NCBI GenBank assembly: GCA_022826155.1
Contig: JAJDVL010000047.1
Coordinates: 30,206 to 94,205, forward strand
Direction of reading: 5' to 3'
DNA length: 64,000 bases
Source: Prochlorococcaceae cyanobacterium jk18x22bins.40
GTDB taxonomy: Bacteria; Cyanobacteriota; Cyanobacteriia; PCC-6307; Cyanobiaceae
The notes below the pieces were generated by a model. It saw only the letters and a program-made list of their open reading frames with translations, had not been told where the DNA came from and made no database searches. Position 1 is the first letter of the stretch. Each line of letters begins with the position of its first letter. Below, one piece after another: positions 7,877-17,474 of this stretch. Both the position numbers and the translations under genes were made by a program.

Positions 7877-10429
7877 ATGTTCGAGCGGTTCACGGAAAAA
7901 GCCATCAAGGTCATCATGGTTGCCCAGGAGGAGGCGCGCCGCCTTGGGCACAACTTCGTTGGCACGGAGCAGATCCTTCTGGGTCTCATTGGGGAAGCAA
8001 CAGGCGTGGCGGCCAAGGTTCTCAAGTCCATGGGTGTCACCCTCAAGGATGCACGGGTGGAGGTGGAGAAGGTCATCGGTCGCGGCTCCGGCTTTGTGGC
8101 GGTGGAGATTCCCTTTACCCCCCGTGCCAAACGAGTGTTGGAACTCTCCCTGGAAGAAGCCCGCCAACTGGGCCACAACTACATCGGCACGGAACACCTG
8201 CTGCTTGGGCTGATCCGGGAAGGGGAAGGTGTGGCGGCCCGGGTGCTGGAGAACCTGGGGGTGGACCTGGCCAAGGTGCGGACCCAGGTGATCCGTATGT
8301 TGGGAGAAACCGCCGAGGTCACCAGTGGCGGCGGGAAAGGCAGCAACAAGACCCCCACCCTGGATGAATTCGGCAGCAACCTGACCCAATTGGCCGGCAA
8401 CGGCAAGCTGGATCCCGTGGTGGGGCGTCAGCAGGAGATTGACAGGGTCATTCAGATTCTGGTGCGCCGCACCAAAAACAACCCCGTCCTGGTGGGCGAG
8501 CCCGGTGTGGGCAAAACAGCCATTGCCGAAGGCTTGGCCCAGCGCATTGCCAGCGGGGAAATTCCCGGCATCCTGGAAGGGAAGCGGGTGCTCACGCTGG
8601 ATATTGGCCTGCTGGTGGCGGGCACCAAGTATCGCGGTGAGTTTGAGGAGCGCCTCAAGAAAATCATGGAGGAAATCCGCAGCGCCGGTAACGTGATACT
8701 GGTCATTGACGAGGTGCATACCCTCATTGGCGCCGGCGCGGCAGAGGGGGCCATTGACGCCGCCAATATCCTCAAGCCCGCCCTGGCCCGTGGTGAACTG
8801 CAATGTATTGGCGCCACCACCCTGGACGAATATCGCAAGCACATTGAGCGGGACGCCGCCCTGGAGCGCCGCTTCCAGCCGGTCACCGTTGGCGAGCCCT
8901 CCGTAGCGGACACTGTCACCATCCTCTACGGACTGCGGGAGCGCTACGAGCAGCACCATAACCTCAAGATCACCGATGAAGCCCTGACGGCGGCAGCCAA
9001 TCTGGGGGACCGCTACATCAGCGACCGCTACCTGCCGGACAAAGCCATTGACCTGATTGACGAAGCCGGCAGTCGGGTGCGTCTGCTGAACTCCAAGCTG
9101 CCCACGGCAGCACGGGAACTGGATCGGCAACTTCGTCAGGTGTTGACCCAAAAAGACGAGGCCGTGCGGGATCAGGATTTTGCCAAGGCTGGTCAACTGC
9201 GGGATCAGGAGGTGGAGCTGAAACAGCAGATTCGCGACATCATTCAAGGCAGCCGCAACAAGACGGAATCCTCCGCCACGGCGGAGGCCGGCACTGGGAA
9301 CGTTGAGCCCAGCTTTGGCGCTGACGGCTCCCCCCTGGTGACGGAAGAGGACATTGCCGCCATCGTGGCCTCATGGACCGGTGTCCCTGTGCAGAAGCTT
9401 ACCGAGAAGGAATCGGTCAAACTGCTCAATATCGAAGACACCCTGCATCAACGTCTCATCGGCCAGGACGAGGCGGTAAAAGCGGTGGCAAAAGCCATCC
9501 GCCGGGCTCGGGTCGGTCTCAAAAACCCCAGTCGGCCCATTGCCAGCTTTATCTTTTCCGGCCCCACCGGCGTGGGGAAAACCGAACTCACCAAAGCACT
9601 GGCCGCCTACTTCTTCGGTAGCGAGGAGGCCATGATTCGTATGGACATGTCTGAATATATGGAGCGCCATACGGTCAGCAAACTGATTGGCTCACCACCG
9701 GGCTATGTGGGCTTCAATGAAGGGGGCCAGTTGACCGAAGCCGTGCGGCGGCGTCCCTACACGGTGATTCTGTTTGACGAGATCGAGAAAGCCCATCCGG
9801 ACATCTTTAATTTGCTGCTCCAGCTCCTGGAAGACGGCCATCTGACAGACTCTAAAGGGCGCAAGGTCAACTTCAAGAACACCTTGGTGATCATGACCTC
9901 CAACATTGGTTCGAAGGTGATTGAAAAAGGCGGCGGCGGCCTGGGATTTGAGTTCTCCGAAGACAACGAAGAAGAAGCCCGCTACACGCGAATTCGCTCC
10001 CTTGTGAACGAGGAATTCAAAAATTATTTCCGTCCGGAGTTTCTGAACCGTCTTGACGAGGTCATCGTGTTCCGTCAACTCACCAAGGCGGAGGTGAAGC
10101 AGATTGCCTCCATTATGCTCAACGAGGTGTTTGAGCGGATGCAGGAGAAGGAGATTACTCTCTCCGTCACGGAAGCCTTCCAGGATCGTCTGGTGGAAGA
10201 GGGGTATAATCCCTCCTATGGAGCACGCCCCCTGCGCCGGGCCGTGATGCGCCTGCTGGAAGACAGCTTGGCGGAAGAGTTCCTGAATGGCACCATCCAG
10301 GAAGGTGACCATGCCCTTGTGGACGTGGATGATCAGAAAAAAGTAGTCGTCCGCCGCCAGAGCAGCACAAGCAATACAGACAATACGGCCTTCCCCGAGG
10401 CACAGCCAACCTCGGCGGTCAGCCTCTAG
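7877..10429 (+). CDS. clpC: ATP-dependent Clp protease ATPase subunit ClpC
   Basis: Hsp100 unfoldase of the stroma/cytoplasm type that feeds substrates to ClpP/ClpR. The 850 residues contain two N-terminal Clp_N repeats (about 4-140), the first AAA module with GEPGVGKTA near 212, a UVR-like linker helix pair near 420-455 ([13 protein letters not shown]), the second AAA module with GPTGVGKTE near 555, and the C-terminal ClpB_D2-small domain. The start at 7877 gives the canonical [10 protein letters not shown]-terminus. The C-terminal tail after residue 825 is poorly conserved, as usual in cyanobacteria. Confidence 0.98.
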   Translation: MFERFTEKAIKVIMVAQEEARRLGHNFVGTEQILLGLIGEATGVAAKVLKSMGVTLKDARVEVEKVIGRGSGFVAVEIPFTPRAKRVLELSLEEARQLGHNYIGTEHLLLGLIREGEGVAARVLENLGVDLAKVRTQVIRMLGETAEVTSGGGKGSNKTPTLDEFGSNLTQLAGNGKLDPVVGRQQEIDRVIQILVRRTKNNPVLVGEPGVGKTAIAEGLAQRIASGEIPGILEGKRVLTLDIGLLVAGTKYRGEFEERLKKIMEEIRSAGNVILVIDEVHTLIGAGAAEGAIDAANILKPALARGELQCIGATTLDEYRKHIERDAALERRFQPVTVGEPSVADTVTILYGLRERYEQHHNLKITDEALTAAANLGDRYISDRYLPDKAIDLIDEAGSRVRLLNSKLPTAARELDRQLRQVLTQKDEAVRDQDFAKAGQLRDQEVELKQQIRDIIQGSRNKTESSATAEAGTGNVEPSFGADGSPLVTEEDIAAIVASWTGVPVQKLTEKESVKLLNIEDTLHQRLIGQDEAVKAVAKAIRRARVGLKNPSRPIASFIFSGPTGVGKTELTKALAAYFFGSEEAMIRMDMSEYMERHTVSKLIGSPPGYVGFNEGGQLTEAVRRRPYTVILFDEIEKAHPDIFNLLLQLLEDGHLTDSKGRKVNFKNTLVIMTSNIGSKVIEKGGGGLGFEFSEDNEEEARYTRIRSLVNEEFKNYFRPEFLNRLDEVIVFRQLTKAEVKQIASIMLNEVFERMQEKEITLSVTEAFQDRLVEEGYNPSYGARPLRRAVMRLLEDSLAEEFLNGTIQEGDHALVDVDDQKKVVVRRQSSTSNTDNTAFPEAQPTSAVSL

Positions 10430-10450
10430 CGTCCCGTTCAGGCCCCTGCC

Positions 10451-11608
10451 ATGGCAGATCTCGCCCCATTCATCCCTGCCGTGGCTGGATCTGTTGACCT
10501 GGCGGCTGTCCATGCCATTGCGCCCCAACAAGTGGTGCGTGGCCCCGGCGCACTTCGGGAAGCTCTGCCTCGGTTGCGTGACCTGACGTCACGTCCGGTG
10601 CTGTTGGGGCGCTCCCCGGCCATGGCCCCCCACCGCCGGGCGCTGGCCCGACAGCTCCAGCTTGCCGATGCTCAGCAGTTGCTGCTGCACCACGATTGTT
10701 GTGATCGCGATCTTCTGCGGCTGGAGACAAACATCCGTCAACTTGAGGCTGACGGCGTGATCGCCCTTGGAGGCGGCAAGGTGTTGGATGCCGGGAAATT
10801 GTTGGCCCACCGCTGCGGGCTGCCTTGCGTCACCATTCCCGCCAGTGCCGCCACCTGTGCCGGATGGACGGCCCTGGCCAACGTCTACAGCGAGACTGGG
10901 GCGTTTATCCATGACGTGTCTCTGGATCGTTGCCCGGAGTTGATGGTCTTTGACCATCAACTCATTGCCACGGCGCCGATACGCACCATGGTCAGTGGCA
11001 TTGCCGATGCCATGGCCAAGTGGTATGAAGCATCCCTCAGCAGTGGCCACAGCCAGGACACCCTGGTGCGCCAAGCAGTGGAGCAGGCCAGGCTGTTGCG
11101 GGACCAGTTGCTGCTGGAGTGTGAAGACGCTCTTGCCCATCCCGGCGGCGCAGCGTGGCGGCGGGTGGTGGAGAATTCTGGCCTCACGGCCGGACTCATC
11201 GGCGGCCTTGGCGGTGCCCGCTGTCGTACCGCAGCGGCCCACGCGGTTCACAACGGCCTCACCCAGTTGGCCCCCTGCCGCCACTGGCTCCACGGGGAAA
11301 AGGTGGCCGTGGGGATCCTGGTGCAGTTGCGCCTGGAGGAAGCAGTGGGGAATCAACCCTTGGCCGCCGTGGCCCGGGACCAACTCCTCCAGGTGTACGA
11401 CAAGCTGGGGCTGCCCACCAGCCTGGCGGAGCTTGGCCTCAGGGAGCTGGACGCCGACCGGTTGGAGGTGGTGTGCCGCTTCACCTGCCGGGAGGGTTCG
11501 GACCTGCACCGCCTTCCCTTTGCGGTGACGCCAACCCAGCTTGAGGAAGCTCTGCGCTTTTGCGCTGAACCCCGGCAGGCGCCCCAGCCGGTGCAGCCCC
11601 GGGGCTAG
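10451..11608 (+). CDS. Iron-containing alcohol/glycerol dehydrogenase family protein
   Basis: A 385-residue dehydroquinate synthase/Fe-ADH fold protein. The NAD-binding turn is GGGKVLDAGK, followed by PASAATCAGW, and metal ligands are suggested by the Asp of GIADAMAKWYEA and the His residues of HAVHNGL and WLHGEKVAVG. It follows clpC by 21 bases on the same strand, so the two may be cotranscribed. The substrate cannot be named; related proteins are annotated glycerol dehydrogenase, but a cyanobacterial role is not established. Confidence 0.85.
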   Translation: MADLAPFIPAVAGSVDLAAVHAIAPQQVVRGPGALREALPRLRDLTSRPVLLGRSPAMAPHRRALARQLQLADAQQLLLHHDCCDRDLLRLETNIRQLEADGVIALGGGKVLDAGKLLAHRCGLPCVTIPASAATCAGWTALANVYSETGAFIHDVSLDRCPELMVFDHQLIATAPIRTMVSGIADAMAKWYEASLSSGHSQDTLVRQAVEQARLLRDQLLLECEDALAHPGGAAWRRVVENSGLTAGLIGGLGGARCRTAAAHAVHNGLTQLAPCRHWLHGEKVAVGILVQLRLEEAVGNQPLAAVARDQLLQVYDKLGLPTSLAELGLRELDADRLEVVCRFTCREGSDLHRLPFAVTPTQLEEALRFCAEPRQAPQPVQPRG

Positions 11609-11621
11609 CACCAGCCAGGCC

Positions 11622-12251
11622 ATGGCCCATCCCGTCCTGAACCTGGTGCGCCATGGCCTTCAACTCTGGCTGCGGGGTCAATGTGATGCTCTGGACCACC
11701 TGCAGTTGGACCTGGATGGAACACCCAAGGGGCTGCTCAAGGGACGTTTGGACGCAGCCTGCCTCCAGGCCCGAGGCGTTGTCCGGGGAGCGTTGCGTCT
11801 GCGGCGCGCCATCATCACGTGCCGAGACCTGCAACTGGACCTGGGCCGCCTCCGCCCTGGCTTGCCCCTGCCCCTGGCTGCACCCTTGAGCGTCACGCTG
11901 GATCTGTGGTGGTCTGCCGTGGATCTCCAGCACATGGTGCTGGGTGCTGGAGACGCCGCCATGGGGGTGGCGCTGTTGACCCATTTCCGCGGGCCGAGCG
12001 CCGGGAACTGCCGCGGCTGGCAGCTCCAGATAACAGATGCAGGTCTCCGCCTCCTGCCCCCCACTCGGCAGAACCAAACCCCGCCGCTCCTGTTACAACT
12101 GGAGGCAGTGGATCATGAAATTGTCGTTCATGGGGAAGAGGCCCCGGATCGACCCACCACCATTCCCGTAGATCCGGCCATTTGCATTCACGAGTTGCGA
12201 CTTGACGCCCAGCACCTTCGCCTACGGGGTGAGGCGTTGGTGAGGCCTTGA
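11622..12251 (+). CDS. DUF2993 (LmeA-like) phospholipid-binding domain protein
   Basis: About 209 residues with the start placed at the ATG 11622, 13 bases after the dehydrogenase stop. The alternating pattern of L-DL-D and R-A-ARGVV strands, for example LDGTPKGLLKGRLDAACLQARGVV, is typical of the cyanobacterial DUF2993 family, related to mycobacterial LmeA that binds phosphatidylinositol. Function in cyanobacteria is unknown. No signal peptide is obvious. The frame extends upstream into the dehydrogenase end, but that part overlaps coding sequence. Confidence 0.65.
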   Translation: MAHPVLNLVRHGLQLWLRGQCDALDHLQLDLDGTPKGLLKGRLDAACLQARGVVRGALRLRRAIITCRDLQLDLGRLRPGLPLPLAAPLSVTLDLWWSAVDLQHMVLGAGDAAMGVALLTHFRGPSAGNCRGWQLQITDAGLRLLPPTRQNQTPPLLLQLEAVDHEIVVHGEEAPDRPTTIPVDPAICIHELRLDAQHLRLRGEALVRP

Positions 12252-12410
12252 GCCAACTCACGGGCGCTGGGTCCGGCAGTCGCTCCGGAAGGTCCCTTCC
12301 CGGAACCATTGCCCTGGTCACATCCCGGGAAATGTTCGGGAACCCGGACTGAAGGTTCAACCAGGCTGAGGACTGCCTAACCTACAGAGGCCAGGCCCTA
12401 TTCCGCCGCA

Positions 12411-14039
12411 GTGGAGAGTTTTCCCTATCTGAGCGTCGCCATCCTGTTTCCCATTGCAGCGGCGTTCTTCATCCCCTTCCTCCCGGATCCCGGCGACGGC
12501 TCCCGCATCCGCTGGTATGCCCTCACCATCTCCCTGGCGGACTTTCTCGTCACGGTGGCGGGCTTTCTCAATGGCTACGACCCCAGTGTGGACGGTCTGC
12601 AACTGGTGGAGCAGGTGCGTTGGCTACCGGAACTGGGGCTGGGTTGGTCCGTGGGCGCAGACGGGCTCTCCATGCCCCTCATCCTGCTGACCACGTTCAT
12701 CACCAGCCTGGCCATCCTGGCGGCCTGGCCCGTCACCTTCAAGCCGCGGTTGTTTCACGTGCTCATGCTGGCCATGTGCGGTGGCCAGGTGGCGGTGTTT
12801 GCCGTGCAGGACATGTTGCTCTTCTTCCTGGCCTGGGAGTTGGAATTGATTCCCGTCTATCTGCTCCTGGCCATCTGGGGGGGCAAGAAACGGCAATACG
12901 CCGCCACCAAGTTCATCCTCTACACTGCGGGCAGCTCATTATTCATCCTGGTGGCGGGGCTGGCCATGGGCTTCCAGGGGGACGGTCCCCCCAGCTTTGC
13001 CTATGGGGACATTGCCGCCAAGCCCCTGGGATTGGCCTTCCAGGTGCTCTGCTACTCCGGCCTGCTCATTGCCTTTGGTGTCAAGCTGCCCGTTGTGCCG
13101 CTGCACACCTGGTTACCGGATGCCCATGGGGAAGCCACCGCCCCGGTTCACATGCTCCTGGCTGGCATTCTTCTCAAGATGGGCGGCTATGCCTTGCTCC
13201 GCTTCAATGCCCAGATGCTGCCCGAGGCCCATGCCCAGTTTGCGCCGCTGCTGGTGGTTCTGGGAGTGGTCAACATCATCTACGCCGCGTTGACCTCCTT
13301 TGCGCAGCGCAACCTGAAACGCAAGATCGCCTACAGTTCCATCAGCCACATGGGCTTTGTGCTCATCGGCGTGGCCAGCTTTTCTCCACTGGCCACCAGC
13401 GGCGCCATGTTGCAGATGATCAGCCACGGCCTCATCGGCGCCAGCCTCTTCTTCCTGGTGGGGGCCACCTACGACCGCACCCACACCCTGATGCTGGATG
13501 AAATGGGCGGTGTGGGCCAGCAGATGCGCAAGATGTTTGCCCTCTGGACCACCTGTTCCCTTGCCTCCCTGGCCCTGCCCGGCATGAGTGGTTTCGTGGC
13601 GGAGTTGATGGTGTTTGTGGGGTTTGCCACCAGCGATGCCTACAGCCTGGTCTTCCGGGTGGTGATCGTGTCCATGGCGGCTGTGGGGGTGATCCTGACG
13701 CCCATCTATCTTCTGTCCATGCTGCGGGAGATTTTCTTTGGCCAGGAAAACCGGAGTCTCATGGAGTACAACCGTCTTCGCGATGCGGAGCCCCGGGAGA
13801 TTTACATCATTTCCTGCCTTCTGGTGCCCATCATCAGCATCGGCCTCTACCCACGTCTCACCACGGAGACCTACCGCGCCACCATAGAAACCCTGGTCCA
13901 GCAAAACCGCAGTGCTCTCGTGTCATCCACAGGGATTCCCCCGAGTCGGACTCCACCGGCCCTGGCCACGGCCGTCCTGCCGGATGGAATTCCTCTCTTG
14001 TCCCCACTGGCTGCCGAGTTAAGACAGGCTTACCATTAA
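12411..14039 (+). CDS. ndhD: NAD(P)H-quinone oxidoreductase subunit 4 (NDH-1 chain 4)
   Basis: Proton-pumping membrane subunit of the thylakoid NDH-1 complex that takes part in respiration and cyclic electron flow. The 542-residue protein is a series of hydrophobic helices with the family signatures [37 protein letters not shown] and [18 protein letters not shown] at 12411 is the start because no ATG lies nearby upstream and [14 protein letters not shown] matches family N-termini. The closest paralogue (NdhD1 or D2) is not decided. Confidence 0.96.
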   Translation: MESFPYLSVAILFPIAAAFFIPFLPDPGDGSRIRWYALTISLADFLVTVAGFLNGYDPSVDGLQLVEQVRWLPELGLGWSVGADGLSMPLILLTTFITSLAILAAWPVTFKPRLFHVLMLAMCGGQVAVFAVQDMLLFFLAWELELIPVYLLLAIWGGKKRQYAATKFILYTAGSSLFILVAGLAMGFQGDGPPSFAYGDIAAKPLGLAFQVLCYSGLLIAFGVKLPVVPLHTWLPDAHGEATAPVHMLLAGILLKMGGYALLRFNAQMLPEAHAQFAPLLVVLGVVNIIYAALTSFAQRNLKRKIAYSSISHMGFVLIGVASFSPLATSGAMLQMISHGLIGASLFFLVGATYDRTHTLMLDEMGGVGQQMRKMFALWTTCSLASLALPGMSGFVAELMVFVGFATSDAYSLVFRVVIVSMAAVGVILTPIYLLSMLREIFFGQENRSLMEYNRLRDAEPREIYIISCLLVPIISIGLYPRLTTETYRATIETLVQQNRSALVSSTGIPPSRTPPALATAVLPDGIPLLSPLAAELRQAYH

Positions 14040-14045
14040 GCCAGC

Positions 14046-14969
14046 ATGGCCGCTGTCGTTCCAGGGGCCAGGGGAGTACGCTTGGGCACCACCGACGGCA
14101 GCAGAGTGGCCATCCGCCTTCTCCAGGAGGCTGTCGAGCGGGGCGACCTGGATCCGTGGGACGTAGACGTGATCGCTGTGGTGGATGGCTTCCTCGACCA
14201 ATTGCAAGTGCGTATGGCCCTGCCAAGGCTGGCCAGTGGTCCAGGTGGTAGTTATGAGCAGGACCTGGCGGAGAGTAGCGAGGCTTTTTTGGCGGCCTCC
14301 GTTCTGGTGGCGCTGAAGGCCAGGATTCTGGAGCAGGACATCTTGCCTCTGGATGTGGATGGGGATGAGGAGGACGTCCTTGACGACGAGGATGATCCAG
14401 AAGCTGGCGGGTCGGAATCGCTGCCGATGTTGCCCCTGCATGCCGAGGAGCACTTGAAACGCCGTCTTGTGGCGGCGCCGCCTCTGCGGCGCACTGTGAC
14501 CTTGGGGGAGCTGATCCGGAGTCTTGAGACCATGGCCACCCAACTGGAGCAGCAGGAGGCCACCAGCAGACGCCGGAACCGCACCAGGCCCTTCAGCCGA
14601 CGTCATGCCGTGGCCCAGGTGGCGGCCCTGGCCCATCGGGAGAAGCTGCCGGAGACCACGGCCGCACTGGATCGATTCTTGGACCACTGGGCCGACGGCG
14701 GCGGTGCGTTTGAGGAATTGGTCTGTGCCTGGGACCAAGTGGCACCTGACGACCTGGACCGGGATCGGGTCGGCGTGTTCTGGGCGTTGCTGTTCCTCTG
14801 TAGCCAGGGCAGGGTGGATCTCCGGCAGGAGCAGGGTCTGTATGGCCCCCTCACCATTCGGGTCCTGCCATGCCCCCGGATTGGACGGGAGCCTCGGATC
14901 AGGCAGGAAGCACAGGCGACCCCCAGACGCGTGGCGGCGCTGCGGATGGCTCCACCACGCGCAGCCTGA
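14046..14969 (+). CDS. scpA: Segregation and condensation protein A (kleisin)
   Basis: Kleisin that bridges the SMC heads with ScpB in chromosome condensation. The N-terminal part RLLQEAVERGDLDPWDVDVIAVVDGFLDQL is the diagnostic ScpA helix pair, followed by SEAFLAASVLVALKARIL, and a winged-helix C-terminal region. An acidic linker (about residues 108-125, runs of D and E) is present as in cyanobacterial homologues. It follows ndhD by six bases. The 307 residues are slightly long because of the linker. Confidence 0.9.
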   Translation: MAAVVPGARGVRLGTTDGSRVAIRLLQEAVERGDLDPWDVDVIAVVDGFLDQLQVRMALPRLASGPGGSYEQDLAESSEAFLAASVLVALKARILEQDILPLDVDGDEEDVLDDEDDPEAGGSESLPMLPLHAEEHLKRRLVAAPPLRRTVTLGELIRSLETMATQLEQQEATSRRRNRTRPFSRRHAVAQVAALAHREKLPETTAALDRFLDHWADGGGAFEELVCAWDQVAPDDLDRDRVGVFWALLFLCSQGRVDLRQEQGLYGPLTIRVLPCPRIGREPRIRQEAQATPRRVAALRMAPPRAA

Positions 14970-15010
14970 GCGGGCTTGGTACATTCAAGGCTCTCAAGAC
15001 AAGGTCGCTC

Positions 15011-16198
15011 ATGAAGGCGATGATTCTTGCCGCTGGCAAGGGAACCCGTGTGCAGCCCATTACCCATACGATTCCCAAGCCCATGATTCCCATTCTGCAA
15101 AAGCCGGTGATGGAATTTCTGGTGGAGTTGCTCAAAGAGCACGGCTTTACGGAGATCATGGTGAATGTCTCCCACCTGGCGGAACAGATCGAGGGGTATT
15201 TCCGTGACGGCCAGCGCTTTGGCGTGCAACTTGCCTACTCCTTTGAAGGTTATATCGAAGACGGTCAGCTCATCGGTGCAGCACTGGGCTCTGCCGGTGG
15301 CATGAAGAAGGTGCAAAACTTCCAGCCTTTCTTTGACGACACCTTTGTGGTGCTTTGCGGGGATGCTCTGATTGACCTGGACCTGAGCCAGGCCGTCCGG
15401 CGTCATCGCGCTTGCGGTGCCCTGGCTTCCGTGGTCACCAAGTCCGTCCCGTGGGACCAGGTGGGGGGATACGGGGTTGTGGTGAGTGACGAGGACGGTC
15501 GCGTTCAGGTGTTTCAAGAGAAGCCGCCGCGGGATCAGGCCCTCAGCAACGCCATTAACACAGGTATTTACATCTTTGACCCCAAGATCTTTGACCATAT
15601 CCCCAGTGGCATTCACTATGACATTGGCTCCGACCTCTTCCCGAAACTGGTGGCTGATGAAGCCCCCTTCTATGCCCTGCCCATGGATTTCGAGTGGGTG
15701 GACATTGGCAAGGTGCCGGACTACTGGCAGGCGATTCGTGGCGTTCTTCAGGGGAAGGTGCGCCAAGTTCCCATTCCCGGTCGTCAGGTGCGCCCCGGCC
15801 TCTATGCAGGCCTGAACGTAGCGGCCGACTGGGACAGCGTCACCGTGGAGGGCCCCGTCTTCGTAGGGGGCATGAGCCACATTGAACCAGGGGCGCGGCT
15901 GATTGGACCCACCATGATTGGCCCCAACTGCCACATTTGTAGCGGCGCCACCATCAACAATTCCATCGTTTTCCACCACTCCCGCATTGGCCCCAACGTG
16001 GCCCTCGTTGACAAGCTGGTGTTTGGCCGCTACTGCGTGGAGAAGAACGGCGCCCATATTGACGTGCAGGAAGCGTCCCTGGATTGGCTCATCACCGACG
16101 CCCGCCGCAAGGATCTGGTGGAGCCCTCCCCTGAGCAAAAGGCCATGGCCGCCCTCCTGGGTGCGGAACTCAACGTAGTTCCGCCGCCAATGAACTGA
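15011..16198 (+). CDS. Sugar-phosphate nucleotidyltransferase (NDP-sugar pyrophosphorylase)
   Basis: A 395-residue protein starting at the ATG 15011 with MILAAGKGTRVQPIT, the NTP-binding signature of the glucose-1-phosphate/mannose-1-phosphate transferases. LCGDALIDLDL holds the metal-binding Asp and FEWVDIGKVPDYW the sugar-binding region. The C-terminal half has hexapeptide-like repeats of a left-handed beta helix (for example GPVFVGGMSHIEPGARL). It likely makes GDP-mannose or dTDP/UDP-glucose for envelope glycans; the sequence does not decide which. Longer frames from 14870 overlap scpA and are not preferred. Confidence 0.88.
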   Translation: MKAMILAAGKGTRVQPITHTIPKPMIPILQKPVMEFLVELLKEHGFTEIMVNVSHLAEQIEGYFRDGQRFGVQLAYSFEGYIEDGQLIGAALGSAGGMKKVQNFQPFFDDTFVVLCGDALIDLDLSQAVRRHRACGALASVVTKSVPWDQVGGYGVVVSDEDGRVQVFQEKPPRDQALSNAINTGIYIFDPKIFDHIPSGIHYDIGSDLFPKLVADEAPFYALPMDFEWVDIGKVPDYWQAIRGVLQGKVRQVPIPGRQVRPGLYAGLNVAADWDSVTVEGPVFVGGMSHIEPGARLIGPTMIGPNCHICSGATINNSIVFHHSRIGPNVALVDKLVFGRYCVEKNGAHIDVQEASLDWLITDARRKDLVEPSPEQKAMAALLGAELNVVPPPMN

Positions 16199-17147
16199 AC
16201 TCCACGCCACTTGCCGCTGGTGGCGCCAGGGGCGGCACACCGGCCAGATCCAGGATTTGTGGAATCACGGATTCGGCCTTGATGGCCATGAGATGGACGC
16301 CTTGGGCAACTTCCAGGGCGGCGGCCACCTGTTCGGCAGCGATCCGCAGCCCTTCCGTCCGTGGCGTTCTGGCCCCGTCCAGCCGCGCAATGACCTCGTC
16401 CGGGATAGATGCTCCCGGCACCATCCGGTTGATAAAACGGGCGTTCTTGCCGGACTTCAGCAGAAACACCCCCGCTAGAACGGGGAGGCCAAGGGGAGCG
16501 GCCAACTCTCGACAGAAACGGCGCAGGGCGGCCAGGTCCGTGACCATCTGGGTTTGAATAAACCGGGCTCCGGCCTCCTTTTTGCGCTGTAGACGGATCT
16601 TGAGACCACTCCAGCTCGGCGACTGGGGATCAGCCGCGCAGCCGGGGAACAGGGCGGTGGATCCGTCAGGGAGAGGTTGCTCCAAAGCATCCAGGCCCCT
16701 GTTCAGGTTCTTCACATCCTGCAACAGTCGCACCGCTTCATAATCGAAGACGGGTCGCGCCTTGGGCTGATCTCCTGCTTTGACGGGATCACCGGTGAGG
16801 CAGAGCACGTTGTGCAAGCCCAGGGCATGGGCCCCCAGCAGATCCGCCTGCAGGGCAATGCGGTTGCGGTCACGGCAACCCACCTGCAGCACCGGCTCCA
16901 GGTTGCGCTCCAGCAACAGGCGACAGACCGCCACACTGCTCATGCCCATCACAGCTCGGCTGCCGTCAGTCACGTTCAGGGCATGCACACGGCCCCGCAA
17001 CTGCTCTGCCGTGGCCAGCACATGGTCCACGGATCCCCCACGGGGCGGGCTGATCTCGGCGGTCACGACGGGTTGACCGCTGGCAAGGGCCTGTTGGAAG
17101 GCCGAGGGGCTGACCTGGGATTTCATCACCCCATTGTGCCCAGCCAA
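16170..17147 (-). CDS. metF: Methylenetetrahydrofolate reductase
   Basis: FAD enzyme giving 5-methyl-THF for methionine synthesis. The barrel signatures TAEISPPRGG, HALNVTDGSRA, LHNVLCLTGDP and AGVFLLKSGKNARFINRMVPG are visible across 325 residues. The ATG at 17126 (MKSQVSP) is as good a start as 17147. Its end overlaps the convergent nucleotidyltransferase by 29 bases and its 5' end overlaps the LuxR gene start on the other strand, so the intergenic control region is nearly absent. Confidence 0.92.
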   Translation of the reverse strand: MAGHNGVMKSQVSPSAFQQALASGQPVVTAEISPPRGGSVDHVLATAEQLRGRVHALNVTDGSRAVMGMSSVAVCRLLLERNLEPVLQVGCRDRNRIALQADLLGAHALGLHNVLCLTGDPVKAGDQPKARPVFDYEAVRLLQDVKNLNRGLDALEQPLPDGSTALFPGCAADPQSPSWSGLKIRLQRKKEAGARFIQTQMVTDLAALRRFCRELAAPLGLPVLAGVFLLKSGKNARFINRMVPGASIPDEVIARLDGARTPRTEGLRIAAEQVAAALEVAQGVHLMAIKAESVIPQILDLAGVPPLAPPAASGVEFSSLAAELR

Positions 17148-17474
17148 AAGGCTGTACAGCCTAAGCTGGTGTCAGATTACGGGAACCCAGTGGCGCTTCC
17201 TCGGGATGTTGGTGTTGGCCTCTCGGAGCGAGAGATCGAAATCATCGAGCACTTGGCCCGGGGGCTGACCAACCAGGAAATTGCCCAGGTGCTCTCCATC
17301 AGCAAGCGCACCGTGGACAACCACGTGAGCAATATTTTCACCAAGACCGGCACCAGGAACCGCGTGGTGCTCATCAATTGGGCTATGGATCACGGCAAGG
17401 TCTGTCGCGATGGCTTTAACTGCTGCAGCCTGCCGGAACCAGGTGGCGAGCCCTTCTCTAGGTCTCACCCCTGA
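17136..17474 (+). CDS. LuxR-type helix-turn-helix transcriptional regulator
   Basis: A 112-residue stand-alone DNA-binding domain. The HTH is GLSEREIEIIEHLARGLTNQEI with the recognition part SISKRTVDNHVSNIFTKTG, followed by RNRVVLINWAMDHGK and a Cys pair (FNCCSLPE). A GTG at 17136 gives a start within the gap before metF. Small LuxR regulators of this kind stand beside metF in marine Synechococcus, as far as I recall. With no receiver domain, its signal is unknown. Confidence 0.8.
   Translation: MPSQKAVQPKLVSDYGNPVALPRDVGVGLSEREIEIIEHLARGLTNQEIAQVLSISKRTVDNHVSNIFTKTGTRNRVVLINWAMDHGKVCRDGFNCCSLPEPGGEPFSRSHP

Noticed and set aside
8000..9250. Long minus-strand frame opposite clpC (about 480 codons)
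   Set aside because: An antisense shadow caused by the high GC and codon bias of clpC, with no recognisable domain.
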